Source: Cohnella sp. GbtcB17 (GTDB lineage: Bacteria; Bacillota; Bacilli; Paenibacillales; Paenibacillaceae). Taken from it: 64,000 nt of DNA. The translations under genes were made by a program, and so were the position numbers. The stretch covers positions 62,001-126,000 of the forward strand of contig NZ_JAGXJW010000004.1 in assembly GCF_019091135.1 (NCBI RefSeq), given 5' to 3'. Below are positions 1 through 9,500 of the stretch, in pieces (positions within the stretch are counted from its first letter, which is position 1; every line of letters begins with the position of its first letter). The notes under the pieces were generated by a model that ran no database searches, was not told the origin of the DNA, and worked only from the letters and a program-made list of their open reading frames with translations.

Positions 1-1
1 C

Positions 2-205
2 GGCTCGATTTACGTTGCCGAGCGGCGGCCGGATGAGCGTACCGCCTTATTCGGTTTTGCGCACCTGGACGAAGAAGGCATTGCCGCGGGAATGCACCGG
101 ATTCGCGAGACGGCCGTACGGCTGGGGCGCTTGAACGCACGTGCGGAAGTCGCGAACGCAGCGCAAAAGTACGCAGCAAGAAATGGAGGAGCGGAAGATG
201 CTTGA
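2..205 (+). CDS. C-terminal end of a MocR/PdxR-like PLP-dependent regulator (partial)
   Basis: Only the last 67 codons lie in the window; the gene begins upstream. The frame reads through without a stop to TGA at 203-205. The visible peptide contains FGFAHLDEEGIAAGMHRI, which resembles the small C-terminal domain of fold-type I aminotransferases, especially the MocR group (GntR helix-turn-helix fused to an aminotransferase), where a 'gF..l.eeei..gi..la' segment is usual. The last 20 or so residues are polar and unconserved. The next gene starts inside this one (ATG at 198), so the two are probably translationally coupled. Family assignment rests on one short motif and is tentative; a plain aminotransferase is the alternative. 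Confidence 0.5.
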   Translation, partial: GSIYVAERRPDERTALFGFAHLDEEGIAAGMHRIRETAVRLGRLNARAEVANAAQKYAARNGGAEDA

Positions 206-983
206 TGCATCGCCGGATGCCTACGAGCTCAAGCTGTACCTCGCCAAGATCGTATGCGAGCCCGGCTGGAAGTGGCAAAAGCGAGAAAAACCGCTCGCGA
301 ACTACGACTTGTTTTACGTATGGAGCGGAGAGGGCGAGGTCGTCCTGAATGGCCGGGCTTACCCCGTAGAAAAAGGCAGTTGCTTCCTTTTCAGGCCGGG
401 AGACCATACGAGCGCGACGCACAATCCGCAGAAGCCGCTCGTATTAACCTACATTCACTTCGACGTGAACGTGCCGGTGAAGCTCGTGCCGGAGCCTTAC
501 CGGATTTTGCGGGATACATTCGAATTCGAGCATCTGCTGGCGCGGTATGTTCGGCTCTTCCTCGTCAAGACATTCGCGGCGGAGGAAGAAGCGAGGCTCG
601 TGCTCAAGCAGCTCATCATTCATCTGTTGCGAAACGACCTGGAGGAGCCCGTCGAGCGCAAGGCTAGCAATCAGCTGACAGAGAGCATCCACGAGATCGC
701 CAACTATATCCGGCAGCATCCGGGGGAGTCCCACAGGGTGGACGATCTGGCTGCGCGAGCTGGTTTGTCGCCCCGATATTTTTCAGTCAAGTTCAAAGAG
801 CTGATCGGATCCTCGGTGCAAACATACATGATACGCACCAGGATCGAGCGGGCGCAGCATCTGCTGCTGCACGCGGGCATGAACGTGACCGAAGTCGCCG
901 ACGCGCTCGGTTACCGTGACATCTTCTTTTTCAGCCGTCAGTTCAAACAATATACAGGCAAGAGCCCATCGGAGATCCGATAG
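198..983 (+). CDS. AraC family transcriptional regulator with N-terminal cupin
   Basis: A 261-residue one-component regulator. Residues ~15-120 form a cupin-like sensor (VEKGSCFLFRPGDHTSA resembles the AraC_binding fold); residues ~165-261 are a double helix-turn-helix AraC domain with LAARAGLSPRYFSVKFKEL and the family signature VADALGYRDIFFFSRQFKQY near the C-terminus. An in-frame ATG lies further upstream at 141, but ATG 198 is preceded by GGAGGAG at 185-191 with 6 nt spacing and is preferred. It overlaps the upstream stop by 8 bases (ATG...TGA), indicating coupling. The sensor most likely binds a sugar or small metabolite; nothing shows which. A terminator overlaps its stop codon, so it ends its transcription unit. 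Confidence 0.85.
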   Translation: MLDASPDAYELKLYLAKIVCEPGWKWQKREKPLANYDLFYVWSGEGEVVLNGRAYPVEKGSCFLFRPGDHTSATHNPQKPLVLTYIHFDVNVPVKLVPEPYRILRDTFEFEHLLARYVRLFLVKTFAAEEEARLVLKQLIIHLLRNDLEEPVERKASNQLTESIHEIANYIRQHPGESHRVDDLAARAGLSPRYFSVKFKELIGSSVQTYMIRTRIERAQHLLLHAGMNVTEVADALGYRDIFFFSRQFKQYTGKSPSEIR

Positions 984-996
984 GGCTCCTTTTTTT
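962..996 (+). terminator. Rho-independent terminator overlapping the araC-type stop codon
   Basis: GAGCCC-ATCGG...CCGAT-(A)-GGGCTC hairpin followed by seven T (990-996). The TAG stop (981-983) sits within the right arm. Confidence 0.85.
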
Positions 997-1037
997 GGAA
1001 ACGGCTGCGGCGATTTTGATCAGTGGACCTATTTTCG

Positions 1038-1243
1038 CCATGGCAACGGTATCCCCTTCGCACAGGGGGAGCTTCGTCTAATAGCCATGGCAACGGTATC
1101 CCCTTCGCACAGGGGGAGCTTCGCCATGGCAACGGTATCCCCTTCGCACAGGAATCTTCGTCTCATTGCCATTGTAACGGTATCCCCTTCGCGCAGGGAG
1201 TCCTGGCAATTCGTCATTGCGACGATATCCCCCTCAAGCAGGG
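1038..1243. repeat. Intergenic tandem repeat array, five copies
   Basis: Five copies of a ~30 bp unit with core GGTATCCCCTTCGCACAGG, usually preceded by CCATGGCAAC. Copies begin near 1038, 1085, 1124, 1169 and 1214, so the period is 39-47 bp. Copies 1-3 are nearly identical; copies 4 and 5 diverge (TCGCGCAGG; CCTCAAGCAGG). A degenerate sixth copy lies at about 1408-1428 and an inverted one at 2555-2582, so the repeats flank the transposase-like gene at 1503-2441. Short open frames in this stretch merely translate the repeat. The rest of the ~500 bp gap holds the promoter listed at 1440-1468. Confidence 0.85.
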
Positions 1244-1439
1244 CGTATGCAGAGGACAGCTAAATAGATAATAGCAGGATAATTCTGGGACAAAAAGTTT
1301 CCCGGGCTCATAGGAGACTCATCGGCACTTACATAAGGCACTGAGATAGACGATGGATTACGCTTATTTCCGTGGGTTTGAAGAGCAGAGATGCGCCTTT
1401 TTTACTTGCTATCCCGCTCGTACAGGGAGATATTTGTCC

Positions 1440-1468
1440 TTGCTTTAAATGGGATAAATAGGTACAAT
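1440..1468 (+). promoter_or_regulatory. SigA-type promoter for the transposase-like gene
   Basis: TTGCTT (1440-1445), 17 bp spacer, TACAAT (1463-1468). It lies 34 bp upstream of the ATG at 1503 with GGAGGGG between them. Confidence 0.6.
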
Positions 1469-1502
1469 GAGAACAGAAGTTCTTATTTTTGGAGGGGATG
1501 TC

Positions 1503-2441
1503 ATGAGTGCTTCGAACCGGATGTACGAACAGGCGCCGACTTTTTGCGAAGAAGATTGTGAGATCGCCCTTTTTCGTGCGAAGTGGCCTGACGGCTTTCG
1601 TTGTCCGCGATGCGGGGGACCCGACTTTTATCGAATCGGTTCCCGCGGTCGGCGGCTGTTCGAGTGCCGCTCGTGCGCTCGCCAGACTTCGCTCACGGCC
1701 GGTACGATTCTAGAGGGCACCCGTACGCCGCTTGTGAAGTGGTTTCACGCGCTGCACCTGATGCAGACCGGCATAACGGCCAAGCTGTTGGCAGAGCTTA
1801 TTCAGGTGACGTACAAGACGGCCTGGCTTATCAATCACAAGCTTCGCTATGCGATCCAGGTGCACGACGAGGGCCAGCCGCTCGTCGGCGATTTGCAGTT
1901 GTTAGGGGACTTCTATGCGCGCCCGGCGACGAACCGTCCCTCGGACCCGTTGACGTTCCGGGAGGAGCCCGCCGTAGCCGGTGCGTCGATCGATCCGGAG
2001 AGCGGAGAGCTGGCAGTGGTTAAAATTAAACGCATGTCCGCCGCTTCGTTCAGCCGCCGTACGTTTGCCGCCGATTCGTTCGGCGGATTTTTGTGGCGGC
2101 ATGCGGCAGAGGACCGGACAGGCGGTCGGCGCATCGAGGTCGTCAAGGCGTCGGAGCGCGAAGGCGTGACGGCGTTGGGCGCCGTGTGGCGCGGCGCGAT
2201 CGGTTGGCTGGCGCGGACGTTCGGCGGTATCGGACCTAAGCATTTGCAGGCTTACCTGGACGAATACTGCTTCCGCCTGAACGCGCGTTTGAACGTGTTA
2301 GGAACGCTACTATCGTTATGCGGCCGTATTCGCACGATTACGCAGCCCGAGCTCGTATGCAAGCGCTACGGCGTCCGCTCGATTCGTTGGACCGGTCAAA
2401 CGAATCTGGCGAAGCTTTCCCGCTCGATATACGTTTCTTGA
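1503..2441 (+). CDS. IS1595/ISXO2-like transposase relative with degraded catalytic core
   Basis: A 312-residue protein. The N-terminal ~70 residues carry a transposase zinc ribbon (CPRCGG ... CRSCARQTS), followed by a region typical of the IS1595 group (TPLVKWFHALHLM; YKTAWLINHKLRYAIQ). The C-terminal segment retains the family's HLQAYLDEYCFRLNAR helix. Where active members have an acidic VDETYIGG-type motif this protein has VGDLQLLGDFYARP, and the usual conserved Asn/His before the C-terminal helix is not evident (GAVWRGAIGWLARTFGG). ATG 1503 follows GGAGGGG; an upstream in-frame ATG at 1467 lies at the promoter -10 and is rejected. No terminal inverted repeats or target duplication are apparent, and the gene has its own promoter. 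Inference: an immobile, possibly domesticated transposase derivative linked to the flanking repeats; a merely decayed IS is the alternative. Confidence 0.7.
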   Translation: MSASNRMYEQAPTFCEEDCEIALFRAKWPDGFRCPRCGGPDFYRIGSRGRRLFECRSCARQTSLTAGTILEGTRTPLVKWFHALHLMQTGITAKLLAELIQVTYKTAWLINHKLRYAIQVHDEGQPLVGDLQLLGDFYARPATNRPSDPLTFREEPAVAGASIDPESGELAVVKIKRMSAASFSRRTFAADSFGGFLWRHAAEDRTGGRRIEVVKASEREGVTALGAVWRGAIGWLARTFGGIGPKHLQAYLDEYCFRLNARLNVLGTLLSLCGRIRTITQPELVCKRYGVRSIRWTGQTNLAKLSRSIYVS

Positions 2442-2554
2442 GCATGCTGTGGCCAGCACAGTTGCAAGCGAATGCTTGCGTTATATGCTATCTGTAAACT
2501 TTTTATAGCGGTTGCTGTTTGAAGATTTGTCGATTTGATCCCATGGGACTGCTA

Positions 2555-2582
2555 CCTGTGCGAAGGGGATATCGTGTCAATG
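2555..2582 (-). repeat. Inverted sixth copy of the intergenic repeat
   Basis: The reverse complement contains GATATCCCCTTCGCACAGG, matching the 1038-1243 array core at 18 of 19 positions. It sits in the ~275 bp gap between the transposase-like gene and psd. Nothing else convincing was seen in that gap apart from the hairpin at 2666-2685. Confidence 0.8.
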
Positions 2583-2665
2583 AGTAAAATGATGCTTCTG
2601 GTACAGGCGAGGGAGGAGGATTTGCGCGCAATGGCGACAAGATGTGACCCATGCAGGCGTTCTGA

Positions 2666-2685
2666 CGGCGAATAATAATTCGCCG
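2666..2685 (-). terminator. Possible terminator hairpin downstream of psd
   Basis: Perfect 7 bp stem (CGGCGAA/TTCGCCG) with an A/T loop, 30 bp past the psd stop. There is no T tract, so function is uncertain. Confidence 0.3.
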
Positions 2686-2715
2686 CCTTTAGCGCAGCCG
2701 GCATTGGCACTGAAT

Positions 2716-3516
2716 TTAGCGTATCGCTGGGTCAGCGACCAATGTGCCAAGCAGTTGTCCTACGCGGACCTGATCGCCGGCCTGGAATCCGGGCAACGGC
2801 AGGAAGGTGTCGTCTTCCGTCAACAGCACGACTGTGGAGCCGAATTCGAAGTAGGCGAGCTCCTGGCCGCGTTCGAGCGCACGAGGGAGCTTTTCTACAT
2901 ATTTAATGCTGCTGACGTTAAGCGCGCCGACCTTGACGACTGCCAGCTCGCCGCTGCCGTGACGCATATAAGTGATGAGCCTTTCGTTGCGGGAGAGCAC
3001 GCGTCGCATCAATGTCAATCCTCGTTCATTGACGGGATAAACCCGGCCGGGGATGTGCTCGGTCTCGACGATCTCGCCTGCACAGGGAGCGTGAATCCGG
3101 TGATAATCGGTTGGGCTTAGGTAGAGCACCCAGTAATAGCCGCTGCGGTATTGACCGGTGCGAGGAGAGCGATTCAGCAGCTCTTCCAGCGAATAATCCT
3201 GACCTTTGACCCGCATGAGCAGTCCGTTTTCGATCGGCCCGCAGGCAGCGATTCGTGCATCCACCGGACTTACTAGCGCATCGGGCGAAGCATCGATATT
3301 TCGGCTGCCCGGCGCGAGCCGGCGGGTGAAAAATTCGTTCAGCGTCGCGTATTCGGCAAGCGGCTTTTCCGCTTCGCCGACCGGGATCCTGTATAGTGCG
3401 GCGAATTTGGGGATCAGGCGCCGACTTAGCGGCGATTTGGCGAAGCTCCCGGTCAGTCGGGATATGAATTTGCGCGAAGACAGCTCCGTCATGGCGCGCA
3501 GCAGCCAACGGTTCAT
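2716..3516 (-). CDS. psd: Phosphatidylserine decarboxylase proenzyme
   Basis: A 266-residue proenzyme that converts phosphatidylserine to phosphatidylethanolamine at the membrane. It is self-cleaved to alpha and beta chains with a pyruvoyl cofactor. Visible motifs: SPVDARI (Asp86), DYHRIHAP (His139, His142) and FGST at 225-228, where Ser227 should become the pyruvoyl group; these form the Asp-His-Ser machinery of the family. Length fits the bacterial single-domain type. ATG at 3516 is chosen because AAAGGAGTGG lies just upstream; an in-frame ATG 24 bp earlier precedes this ribosome binding site. The gene stands alone, divergent from the glycosyltransferase at 3757; pssA is not adjacent. Confidence 0.93.
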   Translation of the reverse strand: MNRWLLRAMTELSSRKFISRLTGSFAKSPLSRRLIPKFAALYRIPVGEAEKPLAEYATLNEFFTRRLAPGSRNIDASPDALVSPVDARIAACGPIENGLLMRVKGQDYSLEELLNRSPRTGQYRSGYYWVLYLSPTDYHRIHAPCAGEIVETEHIPGRVYPVNERGLTLMRRVLSRNERLITYMRHGSGELAVVKVGALNVSSIKYVEKLPRALERGQELAYFEFGSTVVLLTEDDTFLPLPGFQAGDQVRVGQLLGTLVADPAIR

Positions 3517-3756
3517 CGTGCGGCCACTCCTTTGCCTCATAAATAGAATTCGGGACCGCGAGCGCGAATCGCGCGCAGTCGTCCCTTAGTGTGACATATC
3601 GCTGCCCAAACTTCAACCTGCGCGAAACGGAGCCTTCCAACAGGCAGCCGCAAGCACCTATTTGCATATCGTTCGCTAAACTGCGGGTACCTGCCGTGTC
3701 CGACAAATGCCTCCGAGTGTATGCTGTCTGAAGTAGAGGACGAGGGGTGTGATCCC

Positions 3757-4932
3757 ATGAGAGCCGCATTCATAACGCCGGGCGCATATCCGGTCCCCGC
3801 GCCGCGCGGGGGCTCCGTGGAACGCGTCGTGGAAAATTTCGTTCCATTGCTCGCGGATCGTCTGGAGGTGTGCATTTACGGGAGAACCGCAAAAGGGCTG
3901 CCCCGAAGAGGAATGCTTCACGGTGCCCGCTGTGAACGTTTGCGCGCGCCGGGTAAACGCGCCTACCTGTCCGGCGTGCTCGCGGGACTGCGCGCATACC
4001 GGCCGCAGCTCATCGAAGTGGAGAACCGGCCGCGGCTGGTGCCGCTGCTGAAACGGAGGTTTCCGGGAGCGCGCGTGTGGCTTCATTTGCATTCGAATAC
4101 GTTCATATCGAGTAAAGCGATCTCGCCTAAAGAGCTTCGGACATGTCTGGGGGCGGCCGATCGGATACTTGTGAACAGCAGCTTCTTGAAGGCGGACGTG
4201 GAGAGAAGATCGCCTCGTCTCGCTTCCAAGCTCGGCGTCGTCTATCCGGGCGTCGACCCGGTTTGGTTCGGCGCTCCGGAATTGCGCGAGAACCTGCGAA
4301 TCGCTCATGGTTGGCAGCACCGTCGAATCGTGTTGTTCGCGGGGCGGCTTATTCCACTAAAAGGGGTGCACCACCTGCTTGCAGCGCTGCCCGCGCTCGT
4401 TCGCCGCCACCCGGACGTGCTGCTTGTTATCGTAGGCTCTCCTTTTTACGGTTCAAACCGCACTTCCGCCTATTCGCGCAAGCTGCTGCGCATGGCCAGG
4501 CCATGGCGCCGTCACGTGCATTTCGAACCTTATGTATCGCACGAGCGAATGCCTGCCTGGTTCGGCATGGCCGACGTGGCCGTCGTTCCTTCGGTGCGCC
4601 GGGAGGCCTTCGGACTCGTTAACGTGGAGGCGATGGCTTCCGGATTGCCCGTCGTGGCCTGTCGGGTCGGCGGCATCGCGGAGATCGTCGAGGACGGCGT
4701 TACCGGCTTTCTGGTAGACCCGCGCCGCTTGACTGCGGAGCTGCCCGATCGGATCTCGCTGCTGCTTGAAAATGAAGCGCTCCGCTCGACGATGGGAGAG
4801 ATGGGACGACAGCGAGTCCTCGAACGGTTTACTTGGCGACACACGGCGGATCGATGGCTTTCAGAGCTTGAGCGGGACTTCGAGAGGCAAAGGCAGCAAG
4901 CGATACAGGGGCAGGCGATACAGGTTAGGTAA
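3757..4932 (+). CDS. GT4-family glycosyltransferase, CotSA-like spore coat protein
   Basis: A 391-residue two-domain GT-B enzyme. The N-terminus PVPAPRGGSVERVVENF and the later NRPRLVPLLKRR and LHLHSNTF segments resemble B. subtilis spore coat protein CotSA. The C-terminal nucleotide-sugar domain shows VLFAGRLIPLKG and the EX7E motif (E283 to E291, EAFGLVNVEAM) followed by SGLPVVACRVGGIAEIV. ATG 3757 is preceded by GAGGACGAGGGGTG; a longer reading from 3721 lacks a ribosome binding site. It is a single gene closed by a bidirectional terminator. Retaining transfer of a sugar onto a spore surface component is inferred from CotSA similarity and the spore-type glycosylation genes a few kb away; acceptor and sugar are unknown. 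Confidence 0.82.
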   Translation: MRAAFITPGAYPVPAPRGGSVERVVENFVPLLADRLEVCIYGRTAKGLPRRGMLHGARCERLRAPGKRAYLSGVLAGLRAYRPQLIEVENRPRLVPLLKRRFPGARVWLHLHSNTFISSKAISPKELRTCLGAADRILVNSSFLKADVERRSPRLASKLGVVYPGVDPVWFGAPELRENLRIAHGWQHRRIVLFAGRLIPLKGVHHLLAALPALVRRHPDVLLVIVGSPFYGSNRTSAYSRKLLRMARPWRRHVHFEPYVSHERMPAWFGMADVAVVPSVRREAFGLVNVEAMASGLPVVACRVGGIAEIVEDGVTGFLVDPRRLTAELPDRISLLLENEALRSTMGEMGRQRVLERFTWRHTADRWLSELERDFERQRQQAIQGQAIQVR

Positions 4933-4950
4933 GACACGGCATGCAATAAG

Positions 4951-4980
4951 AAACCCGCTCGGCCTAGCCGAGCGGGTTTC
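4951..4980. terminator. Bidirectional terminator between converging genes
   Basis: Long perfect hairpin AAACCCGCTCGGC-CTA-GCCGAGCGGGTTT between the 3' ends of the CotSA-like gene and mntH, with short T runs on either side. Confidence 0.85.
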
Positions 4981-4994
4981 TTGCTTAACGGGAA

Positions 4995-6347
4995 TTAACC
5001 GAAAAACGTGCGGAACAACAAGTAGGCGTTGAGTACCATAATGACGGCTGCGATCGTCCAAGCGAGCCATTTCAGCCAGGCTTTGTTGACGAATTCGCCC
5101 ATCTTGGCGCGGTCGGACGTGAACTTGACGAGCGGAACGACGGCGAAGGATAACTGCAAGGAGAGGATAACCTGACTTAGGATAAGCAGGTCCATCGTTC
5201 CTTTTTCTCCATACATAGCTGTTACGATGACCGCCGGCACAATCGCGATAAGCCTCGTAATAAGGCGTCTAAGCCATGGCTTCATTCGAATGTTTAGGAA
5301 GCCCTCCATGACGATCTGGCCCGCGAGGGTGCCGGTCAGCGTGGAGTTCTGACCTGAAGCGAGCAGCGCGACGCCGAAAAGAACGGATGCTGCGGCCGTG
5401 CCAAGCAGCGGCGCGAGCAGATGGTACGCTTCGTCGATGTCCGCCACTTCGGAATGGCCGCTTGTGTGGAATGCCGCAGCCGCGATGATCAGAATCGCAG
5501 CGTTGATGAACAGTGCGAAAAACAGGGCGATCGAGGAATCCCAGGTCGCATACTTGATCGCTTGGCGCTTGCCGGAGGCCGTGCGGTCGTAATCGCGCGT
5601 CTGAACGATCGACGAGTGCAGGTACAAATTGTGCGGCATGACCGTCGCGCCGAGAATGCCGATTCCGATGTAGAGCATGGTCGGATTAGAAATGATCTCC
5701 GCGCTCGGCACGAAGCCTTTGGCGATGCCGGCGATGGACGGCTGCGACAGGAACAGCTCGATACCGAAGCATACGCCGATGAGCACGATCAGCGCGATGA
5801 CGAATGCTTCAATGTAACGAAACCCTTTATTTTGAAGGAACAAAATGATAAGGACGTCAAAGGCGGTTAAAATAACGCCGTATAGCAGCGGGATGCCGAA
5901 CAGCAAATTCAGCGCGATCGCGGCCCCGATCACCTCCGCCAAATCGCAGGCCGCAATGGCAAGCTCGCAGAGCGCCCATAGTCCGACCGCTACCGGCTTG
6001 CTGTAGTGATCGCGGCACGCCTGGGCGAGATCTCTGCCTGTAACGATGCCGAGCTTGCCTGACAAAGCCTGAAGTACCATCGCCATCAGGTTGGACAGCA
6101 GGATCACCGAGAGCAGCGCGTAGCCAAATTGGGAGCCGCCGGCCAAGTCGGTTGCCCAGTTGCCCGGATCCATGTAGCCGACGGCGACAAGATAACCGGG
6201 ACCGGCAAAGGCCAAAAATTTGCGGATTAGTGAGCCCTTGTGGGGCACTTTCAGACTCCTGTGAGCTTCGGGCAGCGACGGCATGTCTTCCTTGCGGCGC
6301 CAGCCGCCGGACGACGGCGGCGTGCTGAGTGCGGCTTCTTCTTTCAT
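4995..6347 (-). CDS. mntH: Nramp-family Mn2+/H+ symporter MntH
   Basis: A 450-residue membrane protein with about 11 hydrophobic segments. It has the metal-binding DPGN motif (residues 60-63) in the first helix and the MPHN motif ([14 protein letters not shown]) in the sixth, both diagnostic of Nramp divalent metal transporters. It imports Mn2+ (and some Fe2+) driven by protons. The ATG at 6347 follows AGAGGTGATC. The first ~35 residues are a cytoplasmic extension that is polar and not conserved. A candidate MntR operator lies ~35 bp upstream, consistent with manganese repression. The gene is monocistronic, convergent with the CotSA-like gene and divergent from the giant repeat protein. Confidence 0.95.
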   Translation of the reverse strand: MKEEAALSTPPSSGGWRRKEDMPSLPEAHRSLKVPHKGSLIRKFLAFAGPGYLVAVGYMDPGNWATDLAGGSQFGYALLSVILLSNLMAMVLQALSGKLGIVTGRDLAQACRDHYSKPVAVGLWALCELAIAACDLAEVIGAAIALNLLFGIPLLYGVILTAFDVLIILFLQNKGFRYIEAFVIALIVLIGVCFGIELFLSQPSIAGIAKGFVPSAEIISNPTMLYIGIGILGATVMPHNLYLHSSIVQTRDYDRTASGKRQAIKYATWDSSIALFFALFINAAILIIAAAAFHTSGHSEVADIDEAYHLLAPLLGTAAASVLFGVALLASGQNSTLTGTLAGQIVMEGFLNIRMKPWLRRLITRLIAIVPAVIVTAMYGEKGTMDLLILSQVILSLQLSFAVVPLVKFTSDRAKMGEFVNKAWLKWLAWTIAAVIMVLNAYLLFRTFFG

Positions 6348-6378
6348 GTCGGATCACCTCTTGTTGAGATCAATATAA

Positions 6379-6392
6379 TCTGCATAAGGCAA
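6379..6392 (-). promoter_or_regulatory. Candidate MntR operator upstream of mntH
   Basis: On the minus strand TTGCCTTATGCAGA resembles the core of Bacillus MntR sites upstream of mntH (TTGCCTTAAGGAAA type). Assignment is by similarity and position only. Confidence 0.4.
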
Positions 6393-6508
6393 TAATTTTG
6401 GCATATGGGACATAAAGTTGCGCTGGGGCAAAACCTCTGATAGGTTTTAATATACGCCCGAACGTTGAAAAAGTAAACTGCATTTTTGCAGCGGCTCGAA
6501 GCTGTCGT

Positions 6509-6537
6509 GACACCCGCCCGGATGCCTGCATAGTATG
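6509..6537 (+). promoter_or_regulatory. Possible SigK-type sporulation promoter of the giant repeat gene
   Basis: ACAC at 6510-6513 and CATAGTATG at 6529-6537 with ~15-16 bp between them resemble the mother-cell SigK consensus (AC then CATAnnnTA). It lies ~30 bp upstream of the ATG at 6568. No good SigA hexamers were seen there. Tentative. Confidence 0.35.
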
Positions 6538-6567
6538 AGGCAGATCATAATCGGGAAGGAGCCTCAC

Positions 6568-9500
6568 ATGAAGACATCAAAATCCGGGAAAAAGAAGCGG
6601 CCGGCACGAAAACCGCTTTACTTTGTAGATAATCCCAATCAACAGGAATTGACTTGGGTCGAGGAGCTGCGCTTGGAGGAAAAAAATAAGGTGGGACTTC
6701 ACAGCGCGGCGGTGGCGGAGGCGCCCCAGCCCCCCGCTGCGGCGGAGGAGCAGCCGACGGTAGAAAAGGATTCGGGTATGACGGCTGCGGCACCTTTCAT
6801 TTCGAAAGAAGCCGCACAATCTTTTTTAAAGAAAAGTATCGATGAAAGCCAGGCAAGGCGCAACGTTAAACATCGGCCGAGAGTCGACGGCGTTCACGCC
6901 GACTTTTTGACGACCGACGGGGTTAACGATTTCGTGGCGGCCGACGATCTGGAAGGTGCAGACAAGGCCGGCGTTGATGGCGACAACAAGGTACACGCCG
7001 ACGAATTCGTGTCTGTGACCGAAGTGGCGCCTTCCCTTACCGGCGGCTCGAAAAAGGAAAACGTCGAACCTGTCGCGGTATCGTCAGAAAACGTCGCTTC
7101 TCCAATTGAAGACACCCGTACGAACGATGCGCCGTCCGCCTATTTCGACCGGGAGGCCCGCTACGACAGGCTGCTTGAGCAGCGGCTGCCGGGTAAACCG
7201 AAGCCACTCGTATACACGGACGACTTGGCGGACGCTTCGGTCGCCGAGAGCAAGCTCGCTCCTCGCGCGGTGCGTACGTCGCATATCGACAGCGAAGCAG
7301 TGACGACCGCGCAATTGGCCGACTATGCCGTCTCTCAGATCAAACTGGCCGATCGATCGGTCAGCGGGCAGAAGATTGCGCAGGAGACGATCACAGGCGA
7401 GCATTTGGCTAAAAACGCCGTATCGGGGCAAAAGCTGCGCGACAAGTCCGTCACGGGCGACAAGCTGAAGGACGGCAGCATCACATCCGAGAAGCTGGCG
7501 GATCGGATCATCAGCGGCGACAAGCTGGCCGAGCGCTCGATCGAAGCGAAGCATCTGTCGCTGTCGATCATCACGTCCGAGCTGCTGCAGGAACAGTCGA
7601 TCACGTCCGATAAGATCAAGCGCGGCTCGGTAACGACCGAAAATTTGGCGCATGAAAGCGTGGATACCGCCAAGCTGGCCGACGGCGCCGTGACAGGCAC
7701 GAAAATTCGCGACGGGGCGGTAGGATCGGCGAAAATTGCTGCAGGCGCCATCAATCCGGAGCATCTGACGCCGGGTCTCATTTTGGCAGATCATGTCGCG
7801 AACGGAACGCTGCAGGGCAAGCATATCGCAGCCGGCGCGATCGGCGGCGACCGTCTGGCGCTTGGCTCCGTAGGCGCCGATCAATTGGCGGACGGTGCCG
7901 TGAACGGCGCCAAACTCGCCGCGCAAGCCGTCGGACCGGCTCATCTCGCGGCAGGCTCCGTATTGGCCGACCAACTCGCAGACGGGGCTGTAGGCACGAC
8001 ACACCTTGCCGATGGGGCGATCCGGGCTTCCAAGATCGCAGACGCTGCCATACGCGGTTCGCATATTGCGTCAGGCACGATCGAAGCGGGGCACCTCGTT
8101 AAAAGGAGTATAGGAAGCGAACAGTTGGCGCCGGGCGCCGTCGACACGGCGGCGATTCAATCGAATGCGGTGACAGCGGATCAGCTGGCGGAAGGCGTTG
8201 TCGGCGGTCGGCAGCTGGCGATTCGTTCGGTATCCGCCCACCATTTGAACGATCATGTCGTCACTTCGTTGAAGCTGGCGCCGGAGTCGGTCACGACAGA
8301 AAAGCTCGCCGATCTATCCGTCGCGGGCGCGAAGCTTGCGGATGGAAGCGTGACGGCGGCGAAGCTCGGGCCGGGCGCCGTAGGCAGATCGGCCGTTGCC
8401 AAAGGCGCGATTGGCGGAAACGAGCTTGCGGAATACGCGGTACGAGACGTGCATCTGACGGCTAATAGCGTGCGCAGGGATGCGATCCAGTCTGGCGCTG
8501 TCGGTCCGGAGCAGTTGGCGGAAGGCGCCGTTGGGCATTCGAAGCTGGCGCAAGATGCCGTCGGTTCCGAGCAACTGCGTTATGGCGCGGTCACCGGCGA
8601 CGCGATCGCCGAAGGAGCGGTGTTGGGTCACCATCTGACGACCGACAGCGTGAGCGCGGATGCGATCGCGGCCGGATCGGTCTCGACGGAAAAGCTCGCC
8701 GAATTGAGCGTGACGGCCGGCAAGCTGGCGAACGGCGCCGTGGAAGCCCGCCATTTGACTGTAGGCAGCGTGAACGAAAGCGCGATTGCTTCAGGCGCCG
8801 TTACGTCCGATAAATTGAGCGAAGGCAGCGTAACGCGCGAAGCGTTGGCCGAGCGCGCAGTAGGCTGGGCGCAGCTGGACGTGATGAGCGTGGGCGAAGC
8901 CCAACTGCAGACTGAAGCCGTGAAGGGCATTCATCTCGGCCGAGGCGCGGTGTCTCTGCGTCATTTATCGTCCGACATGCTTAAGATCGCCGCGCTTGCG
9001 GAAAGTCGGATCGACGCGGAAAGAATAGAGGAAGCGGCGGTTACGGCCTATCATCTTCGTTCCAATGCCGTGACGGCTGAGAAGCTGGCTGCAGGCTCGG
9101 TTACGTCCGAGAAGCTTGCCGATGGCATCGTGAACGAGGATAAACTGGCGGACGGCGCGGTTACGAGCGATAAGCTGGCTGACGCGAGCGTCACGTCGTC
9201 GAGCATCGCGGACAATGCAGTCGGCCGCGGTCATCTGGCGTCCGGCGCCGTCGGTCCGAGTCAGCTGGACCCGGTCTTGCTGGCCGCAATCGCGGAAGCC
9301 GGCGCTCCGATCGGTACGGACAGATTGCAGACGAACGCGGTCGGGACTGCGCAATTGCAAGAAGGCTCGGTCACATCGAGCAAGCTCGCGAATGGCAGCG
9401 TGGGAACGTCGGCGTTGGCCGAGGGCAGCGTGACGGCCGACAAGCTGGCCGTTGGCAGCATCGAATCGACGGCATTGGCCGAGAACAGCGTAACTTCCGT

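Noticed and set aside
1038..1243. CRISPR array
   Set aside because: Gaps between repeats are 5-18 bp and partly similar to each other, repeats are degenerate, and no cas genes are present.
1023..1271. Short open frames with HGNGIPFAQG-type repeats
   Set aside because: They only translate the intergenic DNA repeat, exist in several frames on both strands, and lack ribosome binding sites.
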